From Paulinella micropora (Eukaryota; Cercozoa; Imbricatea; Euglyphida; Paulinellidae), in NCBI GenBank assembly GCA_019918135.1, contig WBZZ01003702.1, positions 62,001 through 126,000 of the forward strand: a stretch of 64,000 bases of DNA, in the 5' to 3' direction. A model generated the notes under the pieces. The model worked only from the letters and a program-made list of their open reading frames with translations, ran no database searches and was not told where the DNA came from. Of the stretch, positions 39,709-51,450 are shown in pieces; the first letter of the stretch is position 1, and the number at the start of each line of letters is the position of its first letter. The position numbers and the translations under genes were made by a program.

Positions 39709-41142
39709 TACCTCAACCCACTTCCCTCTCATCCACAGTCACACATTCACAGAAGATGGAGAGAAAGAGTGAAAGAGCACAGTCGCCACCCTCTACCCTC
39801 TCATCCACAGACACACAGTCACAGACTGAACGCATGGGAAGATGTGAGCCACCACCACACCCTATCTACGCAAATCTCAAGCCTGGTTACTCTCTCACAC
39901 CCAAACAGAGAACACTGGTATATGAGCAGCTAGATAAGAACGGGCACCCTAGGTGTCAAGGTAGGAACACAAAAGGAGAACAGTGTGGGATTTCTCGCAA
40001 CCCGAAATTTTACGGTTCCCCTAATCTCATGGCGAAAGGGTTTGCATATGGTTCGTTTTGCGGCTATCATGCCGAACAAGACCCCTTGTTTCCCTTCATA
40101 GACCTAGCAAGACCGGCAGCAGAAAGACCTAGTAAGAATAGCAAGTTCCCAGACGAAGCAGGACTGATAGCTGTAGCCGAACAGTACCTAGAGTTGTACG
40201 GCAACATTCAGGGTTACAATCAGCTGAGAATGGTGTTATTACCCCGCAGTAAAGGCGCACGCGTTTTAGGTACAGCCGTCACGCAAACTCAACCACCTGA
40301 CGAAACAGTATGCGGAAAAAACGGGCCGGATCCAACAGGTTGTGTACGGTAGTGGACAGAATAGCTTAGCTGGTAGAGCAGTAGAGCATGGTAGACAATC
40401 CCACCCACTGCATCCAACACCTGAAAGGCCGATACCAGAAAGTCCAATACCTGAAGCACCCACACCCGAAACTGTCACGTATGTTGAGGAACACTTCGAA
40501 AACACAACACCAGAACAGGCAACCCCTCGCACCCCAGAAGGTAGATACCTTACTAGTCACGCATTCAGGCAGGCAGGTCTAGTAGTGGTAAATGACCAGG
40601 CTAGGCCTAATCCTAATGTGTCACCCATAAACTTCTACACCCTCGCACACTTAGCAGAAGTCATGACGCAAGGTTGTCAATGGACTTCAGACAGACAGGT
40701 AATGTGGACAGCAGACGACCAGCCAGACGATTTCCTCACAGACGTAATGAAAGCGATAGAGGCAGTTTACGTACTGCACAAAGTGAGAAGAACTAGCCCC
40801 TACAGCGTCAAAAAAGACCCAATTGTCACTCATTCCACTGCAAAAGAAAGAGTAGGATTGCCACAAGTACCCCCTCCTTCCAACACAACTAATGAACGCC
40901 AACTATTCCCTTTTACACGCCACGAAGAAGAGGAAGAGATAGATGAAGTAGAGAAACAAGAAAAGTCAGAGGAAGAAGATTATGAGATGTACGAGTTCAA
41001 CAGCGACGAAGAACGACTCTCAGACGAAATGACACAGCAACAGTGACTCACAAGACAGAGAAAGACGCGAGTACAGTAGCGCGAGACAGGGCGATGGTAT
41101 TGATCAACACGAAAGACAGACCAAACCCGACACACACGTACC
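39709..41142 (+). mobile_element. 1.43-kb unclassified insertion in the second DNA polymerase, flanked by TACC
   Basis: Polymerase coding sequence stops at 41,143 and resumes at about 39,709. TACC occurs at 39709-39712 and 41139-41142, consistent with a short target duplication. The ends (TCAACCCACTTCC left, GACACACACG right) show no clear inverted repeats or poly(A). Codon use and GC content (about 50%) differ from the AT-rich polymerase. One + strand gene fills it almost completely. I recognise no transposase, so it may be non-autonomous or a gene captured by an element. Confidence 0.65.
39756..41046 (+). pseudogene. unknown protein with small Cys/His motif and acidic C-terminus, one frameshift
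   Basis: From ATG 39756 the first segment (to 40352) is Ser/Thr/Pro-rich, then contains CQGRNTKGEQCGIS and, about 25 residues on, FCGYHAEQD. The C-x8-C...C-x2-H pattern looks like the small zinc-binding domain seen in proteins with 'C.g...kG.qC....yC..H'. One base out of frame (near 40,335) the protein continues (from 40,342) with a Pro/Glu repeat tract, a helical region around NFYTLAHLAEVM, and an acidic end (HEEEEEIDEVEKQ). It fills an insertion in the viral polymerase. The family is unknown; it may be a gag-like or satellite-element protein. Confidence 0.45.
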
Positions 41143-43837
41143 CGAGAGATTTATCACCCAACCTTTTAATAAGTCTAGCAGAATTCACGTGTAATATCAA
41201 ACTATCGGTATCAGTATAATAAAAGTCTTCTTCTACTTCTCTATTCGGATTGGCCTCTTTTACGTAATTATACATAATTCGTCTGCTGTATGCTAATATA
41301 AATGCTCCGTAGTGAGAAGGTTTTGTTATGCTATCTTCAAGTAAAACTTCATTTCTCGGAATTCCAGATGCGTGCCATAATTTTTTTCCATCTGTATCGG
41401 TGAATTCAACTACATCTAAAATATAGTGTTTATTCCAGAATTTCCAGTATCCGTCATTAATTGTTATATATTCTGTTTTAGTCGGAATATGTTGTTGTAT
41501 CATTTTATCATATAACGAATTCATAAATAGTTTTGCTAATAGATATTGCGGTGTGCCTTTCTCGCTCGATTCTTTAGCCTTAAACATTTCCAAAATATAT
41601 TCCTTGAATACTGGTTCCGCTTCTTCCGAGTAATAGCCTTTATGAATTGTTATGTCATAACCTTCCTTAACAATATCTTCAATATCTACAGATGTAAGCC
41701 ATTGGTTTTTCATATCTGCTAGGTTCCATTTTAAAGAACCCATTCTATCTCTCTGACTAATTCTTGAATGACGTAAGTTTTTTGGAGAGATGTAATCAAC
41801 ATTGTAAATACCGATGGAAAGATTATTAACATTAAAAGGAGCAATCGCCTCTTTTATCTGTCCTACCATAAAGAGATTAAGCATCGCTGTCGGATAAAGT
41901 GATACGATATCCGCATCAAGTAAATAATCAGTCAGTTCGTCGAATGAGATTTTTCCATTTATGTAATCAGTATATTGATTTGAAATAAATCTCTTTTTAC
42001 TCGGGTATGTACGTGCTCCGATTACTGCTTTTCTAAAGGCTTTTTCTTGTTCGATTGTTAGAAGTCTTACATCGTGCTTTCCGTCAATCATTTTTTTCCA
42101 AATATTGAAAGCGAGGCTTGAAGTTGAAATATATGAAGTTAGATTAACTGAATGTTTTTCAAATATCTCTGTGTTTAATTTGTCGTAGAATTCTTTCAAA
42201 CCCATAACATCTGTAGATATCCAAGACATTTATTTTTTAATTCATCGCTCGTTTCCCATGTCGTAGCCTCGTCGTGGTTAAAGTCTCCTTTTAATGTTTC
42301 GCACTTCATATTTTCTAAGTTATCCTTTAAGGTTCCTTGAGTGTGCTTACACATATCCCACATTTTAATATTTTCAAACTCCAGAGAGATGATTGATCCG
42401 TTATTTATTTTTGACGATTTCGGTTTAATTCCTCTTCTAATCAATTCTTGTAAAATGAAGTAGTGGTCGAAGTTGGCACCATTAAACCCATTTAAATCCC
42501 TTTCTTACTCCTCCTACTTTTTTCGCACGGGTTTGTATTTTTGTCTTCTCCCATTCTTCCTTTAATTTTCTTCCTCTTTCTAGAAGTAAATAAAGAAATT
42601 TAGAAATACAATCTTTACCAGCATAATATTTAAATCCCTCTTTTCCTTGTGTATATCCTACGATATAGCAATCGTGAATATCGAAGCCAGAAGCGATCAA
42701 TTTGTTTCTCCAAGTTTCGAGGTCATAATGAAGAATTTCATTTTTATTATTATATTTTTCTGGGAAATTATTTAATAAATGTCGCTGTCCGTTCTTTAGA
42801 ATTGTAGTATTAGCATGATTTATTCTTTTGGATTGCATGTGTGCTTATCATAATATTCATACAAACATTTTTCACATTTGTTTTTTAATAATATATTTGA
42901 TTAATCCGAAATAATGATTATTATCTAAGTAAATCATAATGTCTGCTTCTTCTCCGATATTATTCGTGTTTATGGTTTCTTTTTTATAAGCATTCATTAT
43001 TTCGTATGGCTTATTTTCTTTTATGTATTTATTAAGAATTGTATGGTGACAGAGAATGGAATAGGACAATCTTTAGAAAGATTAAATTGTTCTCTTATGT
43101 CATTACACTTTTTTCTGTTAATAATTGGAATATTAAGAATATCTTTACAAAGGAAGAATAAGCAGTTGTTATTTTTGCTGGCGGGAGAAATTAATATAGT
43201 TTCTTCTGCTTGTGCTTTTTTACATTTTTTCTTTCCTTCGTAGCATCCTCCCCCGCTCTCTTGGAATATTACAACTTTAGCATATTCAATAATTCTGTCA
43301 TAGCCAGAACCGGAAGCCTGAATATTATCTATGTTAAATTCATTTAACAGTTCAATGAAAGCATTATAATCCTTTATTTGGAAAGAATTAAAAGATTTCT
43401 TTTTAAAATATGTATTAAATTCTTTTGATTCCGTTATATATGTAAGTGAAACATTGACATCCGCATTTCTCATCATCCCTTTTCTTTTCGCATCTAACAA
43501 TATAGGGAGTAATACTTCGCGCTCTAATTTGTCCGTATCGTAAAAATTTATATCTAACCCCGCTCGTTCATATATGAGAGAATTTGATTTATTATCTCTG
43601 CTAGATTTTAACTCAACTACTTTGAATTCCCTTTTGCTCTTTCTTGTTTTGGTCTCTTTAAGTTTCTGTTTGCTGACAAATAAATCGGCAGGTTTAATCT
43701 TATTTCTAGCCTTATCCTTCAACAAGTCAATCACATTTTTGTTTGGTCTTGATGTTGTTGGTAAGGGTGGTGGCATATTTTACTTTTATATTAGTGTGGA
43801 TATAAAAACAATAAAATAAATTAAATTGTTTTACCTA

Positions 43838-43865
43838 TATATATATATACATGTATATATATATA
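43838..43865. promoter_or_regulatory. 28-bp AT palindrome centred on ACATGT
   Basis: (TA)n-CATG-(TA)n, about 60 bases upstream of the second polymerase ATG on the minus strand. Possible promoter or cruciform; it may also be a simple dinucleotide repeat. Confidence 0.4.
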
Positions 43866-43920
43866 ATTTTATATTTAACTAGAAATTGTTTTACATTTAT
43901 GGAAAAAATATGTTCATTAT

Positions 43921-44095
43921 TTAGGATTTCTCTCTTGCTTTCATTTCTTCGTATTCTTTAAGTTTCCTGTTTCGTTCTTTCAATTTTTCCTTTCTTTTTG
44001 TATTTATTTCTTCGCGGTGCTTAATAAGCCAATGCTTTTTCATTATTAGCATTTCGTTTGTCCTCTGGCGTGAGATATTTCTTATGTCTTCCCAT
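43921..44095 (-). pseudogene. small basic PLV protein with one frameshift
   Basis: Minus-strand ATG 44095 encodes MGRHKKYLTPEDKRNAN, then a one-base shift leads to HWLIKHREEINTKRKEKLKE and a Lys/Arg/Glu helix ending at TAA 43921. The pattern (short TPEDKR-type start, then HREEIN.KRKEK) resembles small basic nucleic-acid-binding ORFs common in algal viruses. It is preceded by the conserved 29-bp promoter-like repeat. Confidence 0.45.
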
Positions 44096-44104
44096 ATCTA
44101 TATG

Positions 44105-44133
44105 ATAAGTAATAATATTTATTTCTTTAAATG
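44105..44133 (-). promoter_or_regulatory. promoter-like repeat, copy 1
   Basis: ATAAGTAATAATATTTATTT followed by CTTTAAATG (29 bases on +; the motif acts on the minus strand), nine bases upstream of the minus-strand ATG of the small basic gene. An identical copy precedes the next small ORF. Confidence 0.55.
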
Positions 44134-44240
44134 ATTTTACATTTTATTTTTATTCAATAATATCATCGCCCTTAATTTAAGTTGTGTGATTGCTTCTTCA
44201 CAAATTTGCCATTTATGTATATTCAATGTAGTTGAAGGTT

Positions 44241-44414
44241 ATTCTAATATTTCGTTCTTTTGTTCTATCCAAAACTTGAATGCCTTACTATATCTTTGAA
44301 GTATTTCTTTTTTGTGTATACTTTGATACTCATATCGCCTGCTTTTGCTTCTGGGAAATGTAGATTGTATATTTCTTTCATTTACTTATCTGCTTGCGAT
44401 TGTAGAGAAGGCAT
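44241..44414 (-). pseudogene. small decayed PLV ORF
   Basis: Minus-strand ATG 44414 gives 10 codons then TAA, followed in frame by MKEIYNLHFPEAKAGDMSIK and VYTKKKYFKDIVRHSSFG before further stops. It is identifiable as a gene mainly because the promoter-like repeat stands just upstream. No family recognised. Confidence 0.35.
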
Positions 44415-44421
44415 TTTATAT

Positions 44422-44450
44422 ATAAGTAATAATATTTATTTCTTTAAATG
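44422..44450 (-). promoter_or_regulatory. promoter-like repeat, copy 2
   Basis: The same 29 bases as at 44105-44133, seven bases upstream of the minus-strand ATG at 44414. Repetition directly before two consecutive start codons supports a shared promoter class. Confidence 0.55.
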
Positions 44451-44690
44451 GTTTTTTTTATTTTTAAAAATCTTTCTATGTCATCATCTCTTCTTATAGT
44501 CAATTTACAAGGTTTTCCTCCTATCATAATTTCTTGTTTTTCTGCGATGTGGTCTTTGGAATTGACTTTTTTTGTGTGTTTATTTCGTATATATACTTAT
44601 AATCTTACAGCATACACACGTGTATTTCTGTTTTCTTCTTTCTTTAATGTATTCTGCTTCTGTTTGCGTGTGTCCATCTATATAAAGACG
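44440..44690 (-). pseudogene. small decayed zinc-finger-like PLV ORF
   Basis: On the minus strand, TEAEYIKERRKQKYTCVCCK is followed by IISIYTK, a stop, and THKKSIPKTTSQKNKK. This fits the 'RR.KY.C.C......K..H..T..H' pattern of single zinc-finger proteins in algal viruses, with one Cys and the last His unclear. It carries at least one stop and one frameshift. It forms the right edge of the second PLV fragment. Confidence 0.3.
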
Positions 44691-44759
44691 AAAATTTTTC
44701 TTTTATGATACGTATATTTTTTCTACAAGTGTGCTGTAGAATGCTATTTGAATGCTTTT

Positions 44760-45850
44760 GTTTCTTTATATTGATTTTACTGCAAATTAATTAGAGCGAC
44801 AATACATTTTAGGGAGGGGGTGCAGCGAGGTTGGTGGTCGTGTTTGTTTACTGCTGTTCGACCTGGGACACAGCATATTTTGAGCCAGAACGATAATCTA
44901 GGTGCCTCTTGATGTCTGTACGCCATGACTAAGCAATTTCCTAGCTTGTCTGTGTTTTTCTCGAGGCTGTATCACAACCTGCTTGGTCTGTTGTTTGCGA
45001 CTCATTGATCACCTTTCTCCTTGCGCTGTCTGCGTGCATTTCCCCACGTCCCACAGAATGCCATGCAACTACCAGATCTAGCACAATAGCTTGCCCTAAA
45101 TTGATGTCTGCAACACGGCCCTACACCTTGGTAGAGATGCACAGCTTCTCTGCTGCTGAGTTCTGCACATGTTGAATAGATAGTGCAAGCTTGCATCCTT
45201 CCCCGTGCAACCACGCACGCACAAACGTGTCAGATCGATAGAATAGACCCAGGAGACTTGTCTTGTCATGTACCTTGCTCCTCAGCACAGAAAGCAGCCC
45301 AAACTTGCACTCCAGATTTCTAGCCAGTAGACGCTTGGACAGTATCACACGTGATTGTCTTCCACACCCCCTCTAGATCACATCTCACGACATGTTTTCA
45401 AAGCTTGTACTTGGGCCATGCAACTGGTACCTTTCCAGCAGTAGATAAATACACATTTTAGGGGGTCGTCTTTAGTACCTAAAAACAAAGGTGCAAAAAA
45501 ATTTATTTTTTGTATTTTTTTGCGGTCGAAGACATTATTTCCTGACAAATTTTAGCAGTATCAGTTTTTTTTGAATGCATGAAATTCGTGTATCAGGCAT
45601 GAAAATTCCTTGAAATTTCTTGTTGTGACGGAGTGGTAGAGTGTTCTCTTCGACATGATATGATGAAAGCAACTCAAACACGTCGACGTCGGTCAGTCTA
45701 TAAAAAGGGCTGTCCCTTTTTATCAGATACATCACATTTTAATTGACTACAAATATGCGCAAGACATTGCTCGAAATAAGCTAAAACAATCGGTCCGGCT
45801 CGAAAATAAGTGAAAAAACATATAATGTGGTGCGGGAAATCATAGTCTGA
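44760..45850. other. no gene recognised
   Basis: Composition changes here from PLV-like AT-rich to mixed. Minus-strand ORFs at 45002-45348 share a phrase-like stretch (LHGEGCKLALSIQHVQNSAAEKL) in two frames, hinting at a decayed coding region, but no domain can be named. Confidence 0.4.
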
Positions 45851-48000
45851 CAGGCCCGAGACAAAATCTTTCTATATAATTTTTTGCAAATACAACGAAA
45901 ACAACTAGAATATGACAGGGGATCGCCAGTCTATAGCTAGTACTACAGTCTTACTACTACAGAAATATAAAGCATATTAGAAAAAACACACTATGTTATC
46001 ACACGTCTCAAAAGTTTTTATTTTTATCACTACAGACTATTCAATTTTTTTTCTTTTTCTATAGAAAAACCGGGCGGTCTGATTTTTTCCAAGTTGAATT
46101 CATACTAAAAAAAGTGTGTGTTTCCGCAAAAAAGACAGGCAGGCTCGTTCAAAATATTCTTCTCGTGATCTTTCAGGCCGACCCCGCCGCTAAAAAAGTG
46201 TTTAGGTTTCAATGAAGTGATCGCTGACACACTTTGCTACGATATACTTTTAGAAACGATAATATAACAGGGGATCGCCTGTCTATAGTTAGTACTACAG
46301 TTTTACGACTACAGAAATGTAAAGTATATTAGAAAAAACACACTATGTGATCACACGTCCCAAAGAGTTTTTATTTTTACCACTACATGCTAGGTAAAGT
46401 TTTAAATTTTTTTCTTTTTCTATAGAAAAACAGGGCGGCCCGATTTTTTCTAAGTGGAGTTCATACTGGAAAAAATATTATGTTTCCGCAAAAAAGACAG
46501 GCAGGACCTTCCAAAATTTTCTTCCCTTGATCTTTCAGGCATGCACAGCCACTAAAAAAGTGATTAGGTTTCCTTGAAGTGATGACGGACGCACTTGGCT
46601 ACGATGTACTTTTAGAAACGATACTACTACGACAGGGGATCGCCCGTCTATAGCTAGTCTACATAGTATAGAAATATCTTATTAGCTAGATAAGAAAAAA
46701 ACACACAAGGAGATCGCATTCCTAAAGTGTTTTTTGTTTTTACCGCTTTCCGATCTTTCCTTCGATCTTTCCTTCGATCTTTCCTTCGATCTTTCCTTCG
46801 ATCTTTCCTTCGATCTTTCCTTCGATCTTTCCTTCGATCTTTCCTTCGATCTTTCCTTCGATCTTTCATTCTTTCTTTCCTTCTTCTTTCCTTCTTCTTT
46901 TTTTCCTTCTTTCTACCTCTTTCTTTCTATCTTTCCTTCTCTTTCATTCATTCATTCTTTCATTCTTTCATTCTTTCATTCTTTCTTTCATTCTTTCTTT
47001 CATTCTTTCTTTCATTCTTTCTTTCATTCTTTCTTTCATTCTTTCCTTCCTTCTTTCCTTCCTTCTTTCTTTCCTTCTTTCTTTCCTTCTTTCTTTCATT
47101 CTTTCTTTCATTCTTTCTTTCATTCTTTCTTTCATTCTTTCTTTCCTTCTTTCTTTCTTTCTTTCTTTCCTTCTTTCCTTCTTTCTTTCCTTCTTTCTTT
47201 CCTTCTTTCTTTCCTTCTTTCTTTCCTTCTTTATTTCCTCCGATCTTTCCTCCAATCTTTCCTCCGATCTTTCCTCCGATCTTTCCTCCGATCTTTCCTC
47301 CGATCTTTCCTCCGATCTTTCCTCCGATCTTTCCACTCCTTCTTTCATTCTTCCTTTCCTCCCTCTTTCCCTCCCTCCTTCTCTCCATCCTTCCCTCCCT
47401 CCTTCCCTCCCTCCTCCCTCCCTCCCTCCTCCCTACATCCTCCCTACCTCCTCCCTACCTCCTGGCCTCATCACTTCCTCCTGGCCTCCTCCCTTCCTCC
47501 TGGCCTCCTGGCCTTGCCAAAAATTCTGGTCTCCTGTTCCCTTCCTGTTCCTTTCCTGTTCCATTCCTGTTCCCTTTTATCTTTCCTCTTATCTTTCATC
47601 CTATCTTTGATCTGATCTTTCAGTTCCTACTGTCTTTCCTCCGATCTTTTCTCACTACAAACTATAGCTAGGGAAAGTTTCAAAAACTTTTTTTTCATAA
47701 GTGCGGCCCGTTTTTTCCAGTGGAATTCATAGCGAAAAAATATTGAGTTTCCGCAAAAAAGACAGGCAGGCCAGTCTAAAAAAAGTTGTGTTTGGGCCCG
47801 TTTTTTCCAAATGGAATTCATAGTGAAAAAAAGGTTGCGTTTCCGCAAAGAAGACAGGCCGGCCAGTCAAAAAAGTGTTTCCGCAAAAAAACAGGCCGGC
47901 CCGCCCAAAATATTCTTCCGTCTCTTATTAGGCCGGCCCCGCCGCTAAAAAAGTGGTTAGATTTCCGTGAAGTGATGACACAGATACACAGTGTAGAAAT
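45850..48000. repeat. ~360-bp satellite, three full units plus degenerate pieces
   Basis: CAGGGGATCGCC(A/T/C)GTCTATAG recurs at about 45,918, 46,270 and 46,633 (spacing close to 360). Each unit also has a TTTTTCTATAGAAAAAC segment, GTTTCCGCAAAAAAGACAGGC and GTGATCGCTGA-like stretches. More degenerate GTTTCCGCAAA..GACAGGC pieces occur between 47,740 and 47,900. The third unit is interrupted by a large pyrimidine microsatellite. Confidence 0.85.
46740..47660. repeat. pyrimidine microsatellite, (CTTT)n and (CGATCTTTCCTT)n
   Basis: Starts as nine copies of CGATCTTTCCTT, passes into CTTT/CATTC arrays, then CCTCCGATCTTT repeats and CCTCCCT tracts. Long predicted ORFs on both strands are repeat translations. 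Confidence 0.95.
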
Positions 48001-48133
48001 GTCCTTTTTTTTCCACAAGCGAAAAAATTTGGTCGATTTTTCGCGCCCTTGCCAAATGCCGCGCCATTCCCATTTGTCAGCACTGGTTTGTACTACACAA
48101 AACTCCTGCACCTGCGGTACAAGGGAGTAGTGA

Positions 48134-48594
48134 ATGTCCTCCAATCGCAGCTTAGGTGGTGAGCGCGTAAGAAAAAGAAGACGTGCAAACAGAAGCGGAA
48201 AGCAGAGCTGCGGGGGTCTAAGCAAACCAAAGGAGGAAAGTGATGGATTTCCAGATTCAGAATCAGACGAAAATGCCACTGCAAGACGCCGCCTGAGCCA
48301 AGCCGCCTTGTTCTGCTTGCTCTTCATGCTGGCCGAAGTAGTAGGAGGCTACCTGGTGAGTCAAGCATCAAATTACTCGCGACTTGATACCTGCGACTTG
48401 CATGCCAAATCAAACTAGACTACTTGTAACCTTGGCCTCTCACGCTTCACCATTCTTTTGCGTGCATGTCATCACTTCCTCTGCTACGTGTTAGTGCACC
48501 AGTATTAATGGTACTAGTAGTGCTAGCAGTGGTGGTGGTGGCAGCAATAATACTGTGGTGGTGGCAGCAGTAGTGGTAGTAGTGGTAGTGGTAG

Positions 48595-48654
<60 letters not shown>

Positions 48655-48675
48655 CAGTAGTAGCCTAGCCTAGCC

Positions 48676-48726
<51 letters not shown>

Positions 48727-48795
48727 CAGTAGTAGCAGTAGTTTTAGTTGCTGGTGGTGGTAGTAGTAGTTGGTGGTAGTAGTAGTAGTAGTAGC

Positions 48796-48833
<38 letters not shown>

Positions 48834-48887
48834 CAGCAGCAGTAGCAGCAGCAGTAGTAGTAGTAGTCGTAGTAGGAGTAGTGGTAT

Positions 48888-48961
<74 letters not shown>

Positions 48962-49036
48962 TAGTGGTAGTAGTAGTAGAGTAGTAGTGGTAGTAGTAGT
49001 AGTAGTAATCGTAGTATTAGCAGCAGCAGCAGCGAA

Positions 49037-49067
<31 letters not shown>

Positions 49068-51418
49068 AGAAGAAAAGAAAAGAAAAGAAAGAAAAGAAAG
49101 AAGGGAGGGAGGGAGGGAGGAAGGAAGAAGAGGGAAGAGGGAGGAAGGAGGAAGAAGGAGGAGGAGGAGGAGCAGGAGAAGAGGAGGAAGAGGACGATGA
49201 TGATGAGGAGGAGAAAGAAAGAAAGAAAGAAGGAAAGAAAGAAAGAATAAAGAAGAAAGAAGAAGAACAAGCAAGAATAAGAAGAAAAGGATGGTGATGA
49301 TGCTGGTGGTGGTGGTAGTGATGGTGGTGGTGGTGATGGTGATGATGACGATGATGGACGAGGCGATCGGAAATTGAAAAGATGGAGAAGGAGCAAGAAC
49401 ATTCTACTTCACCTTCATTATCCCTTTCTTTGGTGTTGTGTTGCTGGTGTTGTTGTTGTTATTGTTGCTTTTCTTTCCGCTAGGCTAATTCTCTGTCCAT
49501 CATGACTGATGCCGCCCATCTCCTCAGGTGATGTATCCATGTCGGAGCAAGAACGCATGCCTTTATTTTATATATGCATCTCCAAACTGGCTTGTTTTGT
49601 CCATCATCATCATACGCAACGCCGCAACTGCCGTGCTAACAGTGACCTGGCGAGCTTCTTGATTTCCATCTTCGCGCTGTGGGTGGCCCAGCGCCCGCCA
49701 ACCTCCAAGCTGTCCTTTGGCTTCCATCGCGCCGAAATCTTGGGCGCGCTCGTGGTTTCCCTTTTCATATCATGTTTTTTCGTCCGTCGTGTTGTTGTGC
49801 TAGATAACTTTGTGTTGCCGTTGCTTTTCAAAAGTGGTTTTCGTAGCCTTTCTGCAACTTTTTTTGTCCTCCCAGTAATTATGTTATGTTACGTCTGAAT
49901 TCTTCTTTGCCGACATTGTGGCCGCTCCGTCGCTGTCCTTTTGAGGCGATGTCTTCTGGTCAACGAGGAACAACTGTGTATCTGCAGAGTGTGGTGCTGA
50001 TCTGGCTCTTGACTGGTATTTTGATCTTGGAGGCTGGTCGACGCATCTACGAACCGCAGGAAGTTAACGGCAAGCTCATGTTTGTGGTCTCTGCCACCTT
50101 CCACTTGTTTTCATCAATGTCTAACTACTCTGTTCCTTGGCACGGGCTTGGATCTTGCCTTTTTGGGCGTTGTGCGTAGGTCGCTGCCATTGGACTTTGT
50201 GTCAACATTGCTATGGGGTATGTTCTTGCCTTTATCTAATATTTCTTCGAAGCACCTTACCAATCCTACCTGTTCAGCATCGCGAACGCCCAGCACATGC
50301 ATTATTTGTGTCTTGTGTGTCACCGCAAGGTTCATCCTGTTTCAAAATGACGTGGCGCACAGTCACGGGCTCGGAGGGCATGGGCATAGCCACGGAGATC
50401 ACGGTCGTTCGCATGTCGGCCATGACAGCGGACATGGGCACAGCGAGGACATTCCCCTAACTTCAATTGAGGGACATGAACTCAGCTATGGGAGCGGACA
50501 TTCTTATTTAAGCGATGAGGAAACTCATGAGAGACATGGACACAGCCACGGGAGCGGACACTCTCACGAAAGCGATGAAGAAAGCCACGAGGGACACGGG
50601 CACAGCCACGGGGGACATGAAAGCGACGATGGACACGGACACAGCCACGGGGGACATGAAAGCCACGATGGACACGGACACAGCCACGGGGAACATGGAC
50701 ATAGCCATGGGAACGGACATTCTCATGAAAGCGATGAGGAGAGCCATGCGCACGGGCACGATCACTCGAGTGAGGAAAGTAAGGCAGGGGGCCATTCACA
50801 CAGCCATGGAGCTGGCCTCCTGCATACGAAGGAGCACAAACCCAAGGGCTATGGGAGCATGGCTGGGACGGCGACAGGACAATGCGGCATTACAACTGAG
50901 GAAGACGACGAGGCTGACGAGGAGTCGGACGCACCTGGCGACACCGCGCCTGCGCTTAAAAGTAATCACAACATCAACGTGCATGCTGCCTTCCTCCACG
51001 TATTGGGGGATGCGGTGCAGAGCGTTGGCGTGATGATTGCGGCAGGTCATTCAAGCACATGCATGCATTTTTTCTGGTCGGTCCGAGGCTCAATAACTCT
51101 CAGCAAAATATCCCACTATCACTGACACACGCAGACCACAAGGGAGGCTGAGACGTTGTAAGATATAGTTGAAAGTGAATGGCACGTTTTGCTGTGTTAG
51201 CTCTGATTTGGTATCGGCCGGAATGGCGCATCGCGGACCCGCTATGCACGTTCCTCTTCTCCATCATGGTGCTCATGACCACCTTCCAGTTGGTGGAACA
51301 AGGCATACATGTGCTTATGGAAGGATCCCCCGAGGGCATCGATAGCAGCGACGTACGTCTTTTGCCTCTCCCACCTCTCCCATCTGCCTGCTATCCACAT
51401 CCTCCTGTTTTCTTTCAT

Positions 51419-51450
<32 letters not shown>

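Larger units (their letters stand above)
39240..43776 (-). pseudogene. second PLV DNA polymerase B, divergent from the first, interrupted by an insertion
   Basis: From ATG 43776 the N-terminus is basic (FKVVELKSSRDN; AGLDINFYDTDKLEREVLL), followed by NNNCLFFLCKDIL. Further frames give Exo I HYDLETW (near 42,745), Exo II GANFDHYFI (near 42,470), motif A DADIVSLYPTAM (near 41,905), motif B AKLFMNSLYDK (near 41,530) and motif C FYYTDTDSLILH (near 41,215). After an inserted 1.43 kb, the C-terminal part resumes at about 39,712 (ITDDLGDGCKIIKGIWVAPK; KxY element APKLYM) and ends near 39,255 (IPHGFQITA). At least five frame breaks or stops occur. It is not an allele of the first polymerase: motif spacing and flanking sequence differ throughout. 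Confidence 0.83.

Noticed and set aside
46654-47671. ORFs of 126-314 codons with Phe-Leu-Ser or Lys-Glu-Arg repeats
   Set aside because: They are open on both strands because the pyrimidine microsatellite lacks stops; no non-repeat protein sequence is present.
48748-49402. Poly-Ser and poly-Val ORFs
   Set aside because: They lie in intron 1 of the zinc transporter and consist of AGT and GAAA repeats.
50082-50330. Continuous coding through 50082-50330 in the transporter
   Set aside because: That frame would replace TM4 with unrelated residues; splicing 50086-50180 and 50217-50330 gives [13 protein letters not shown] with GT-AG borders and correct phase.
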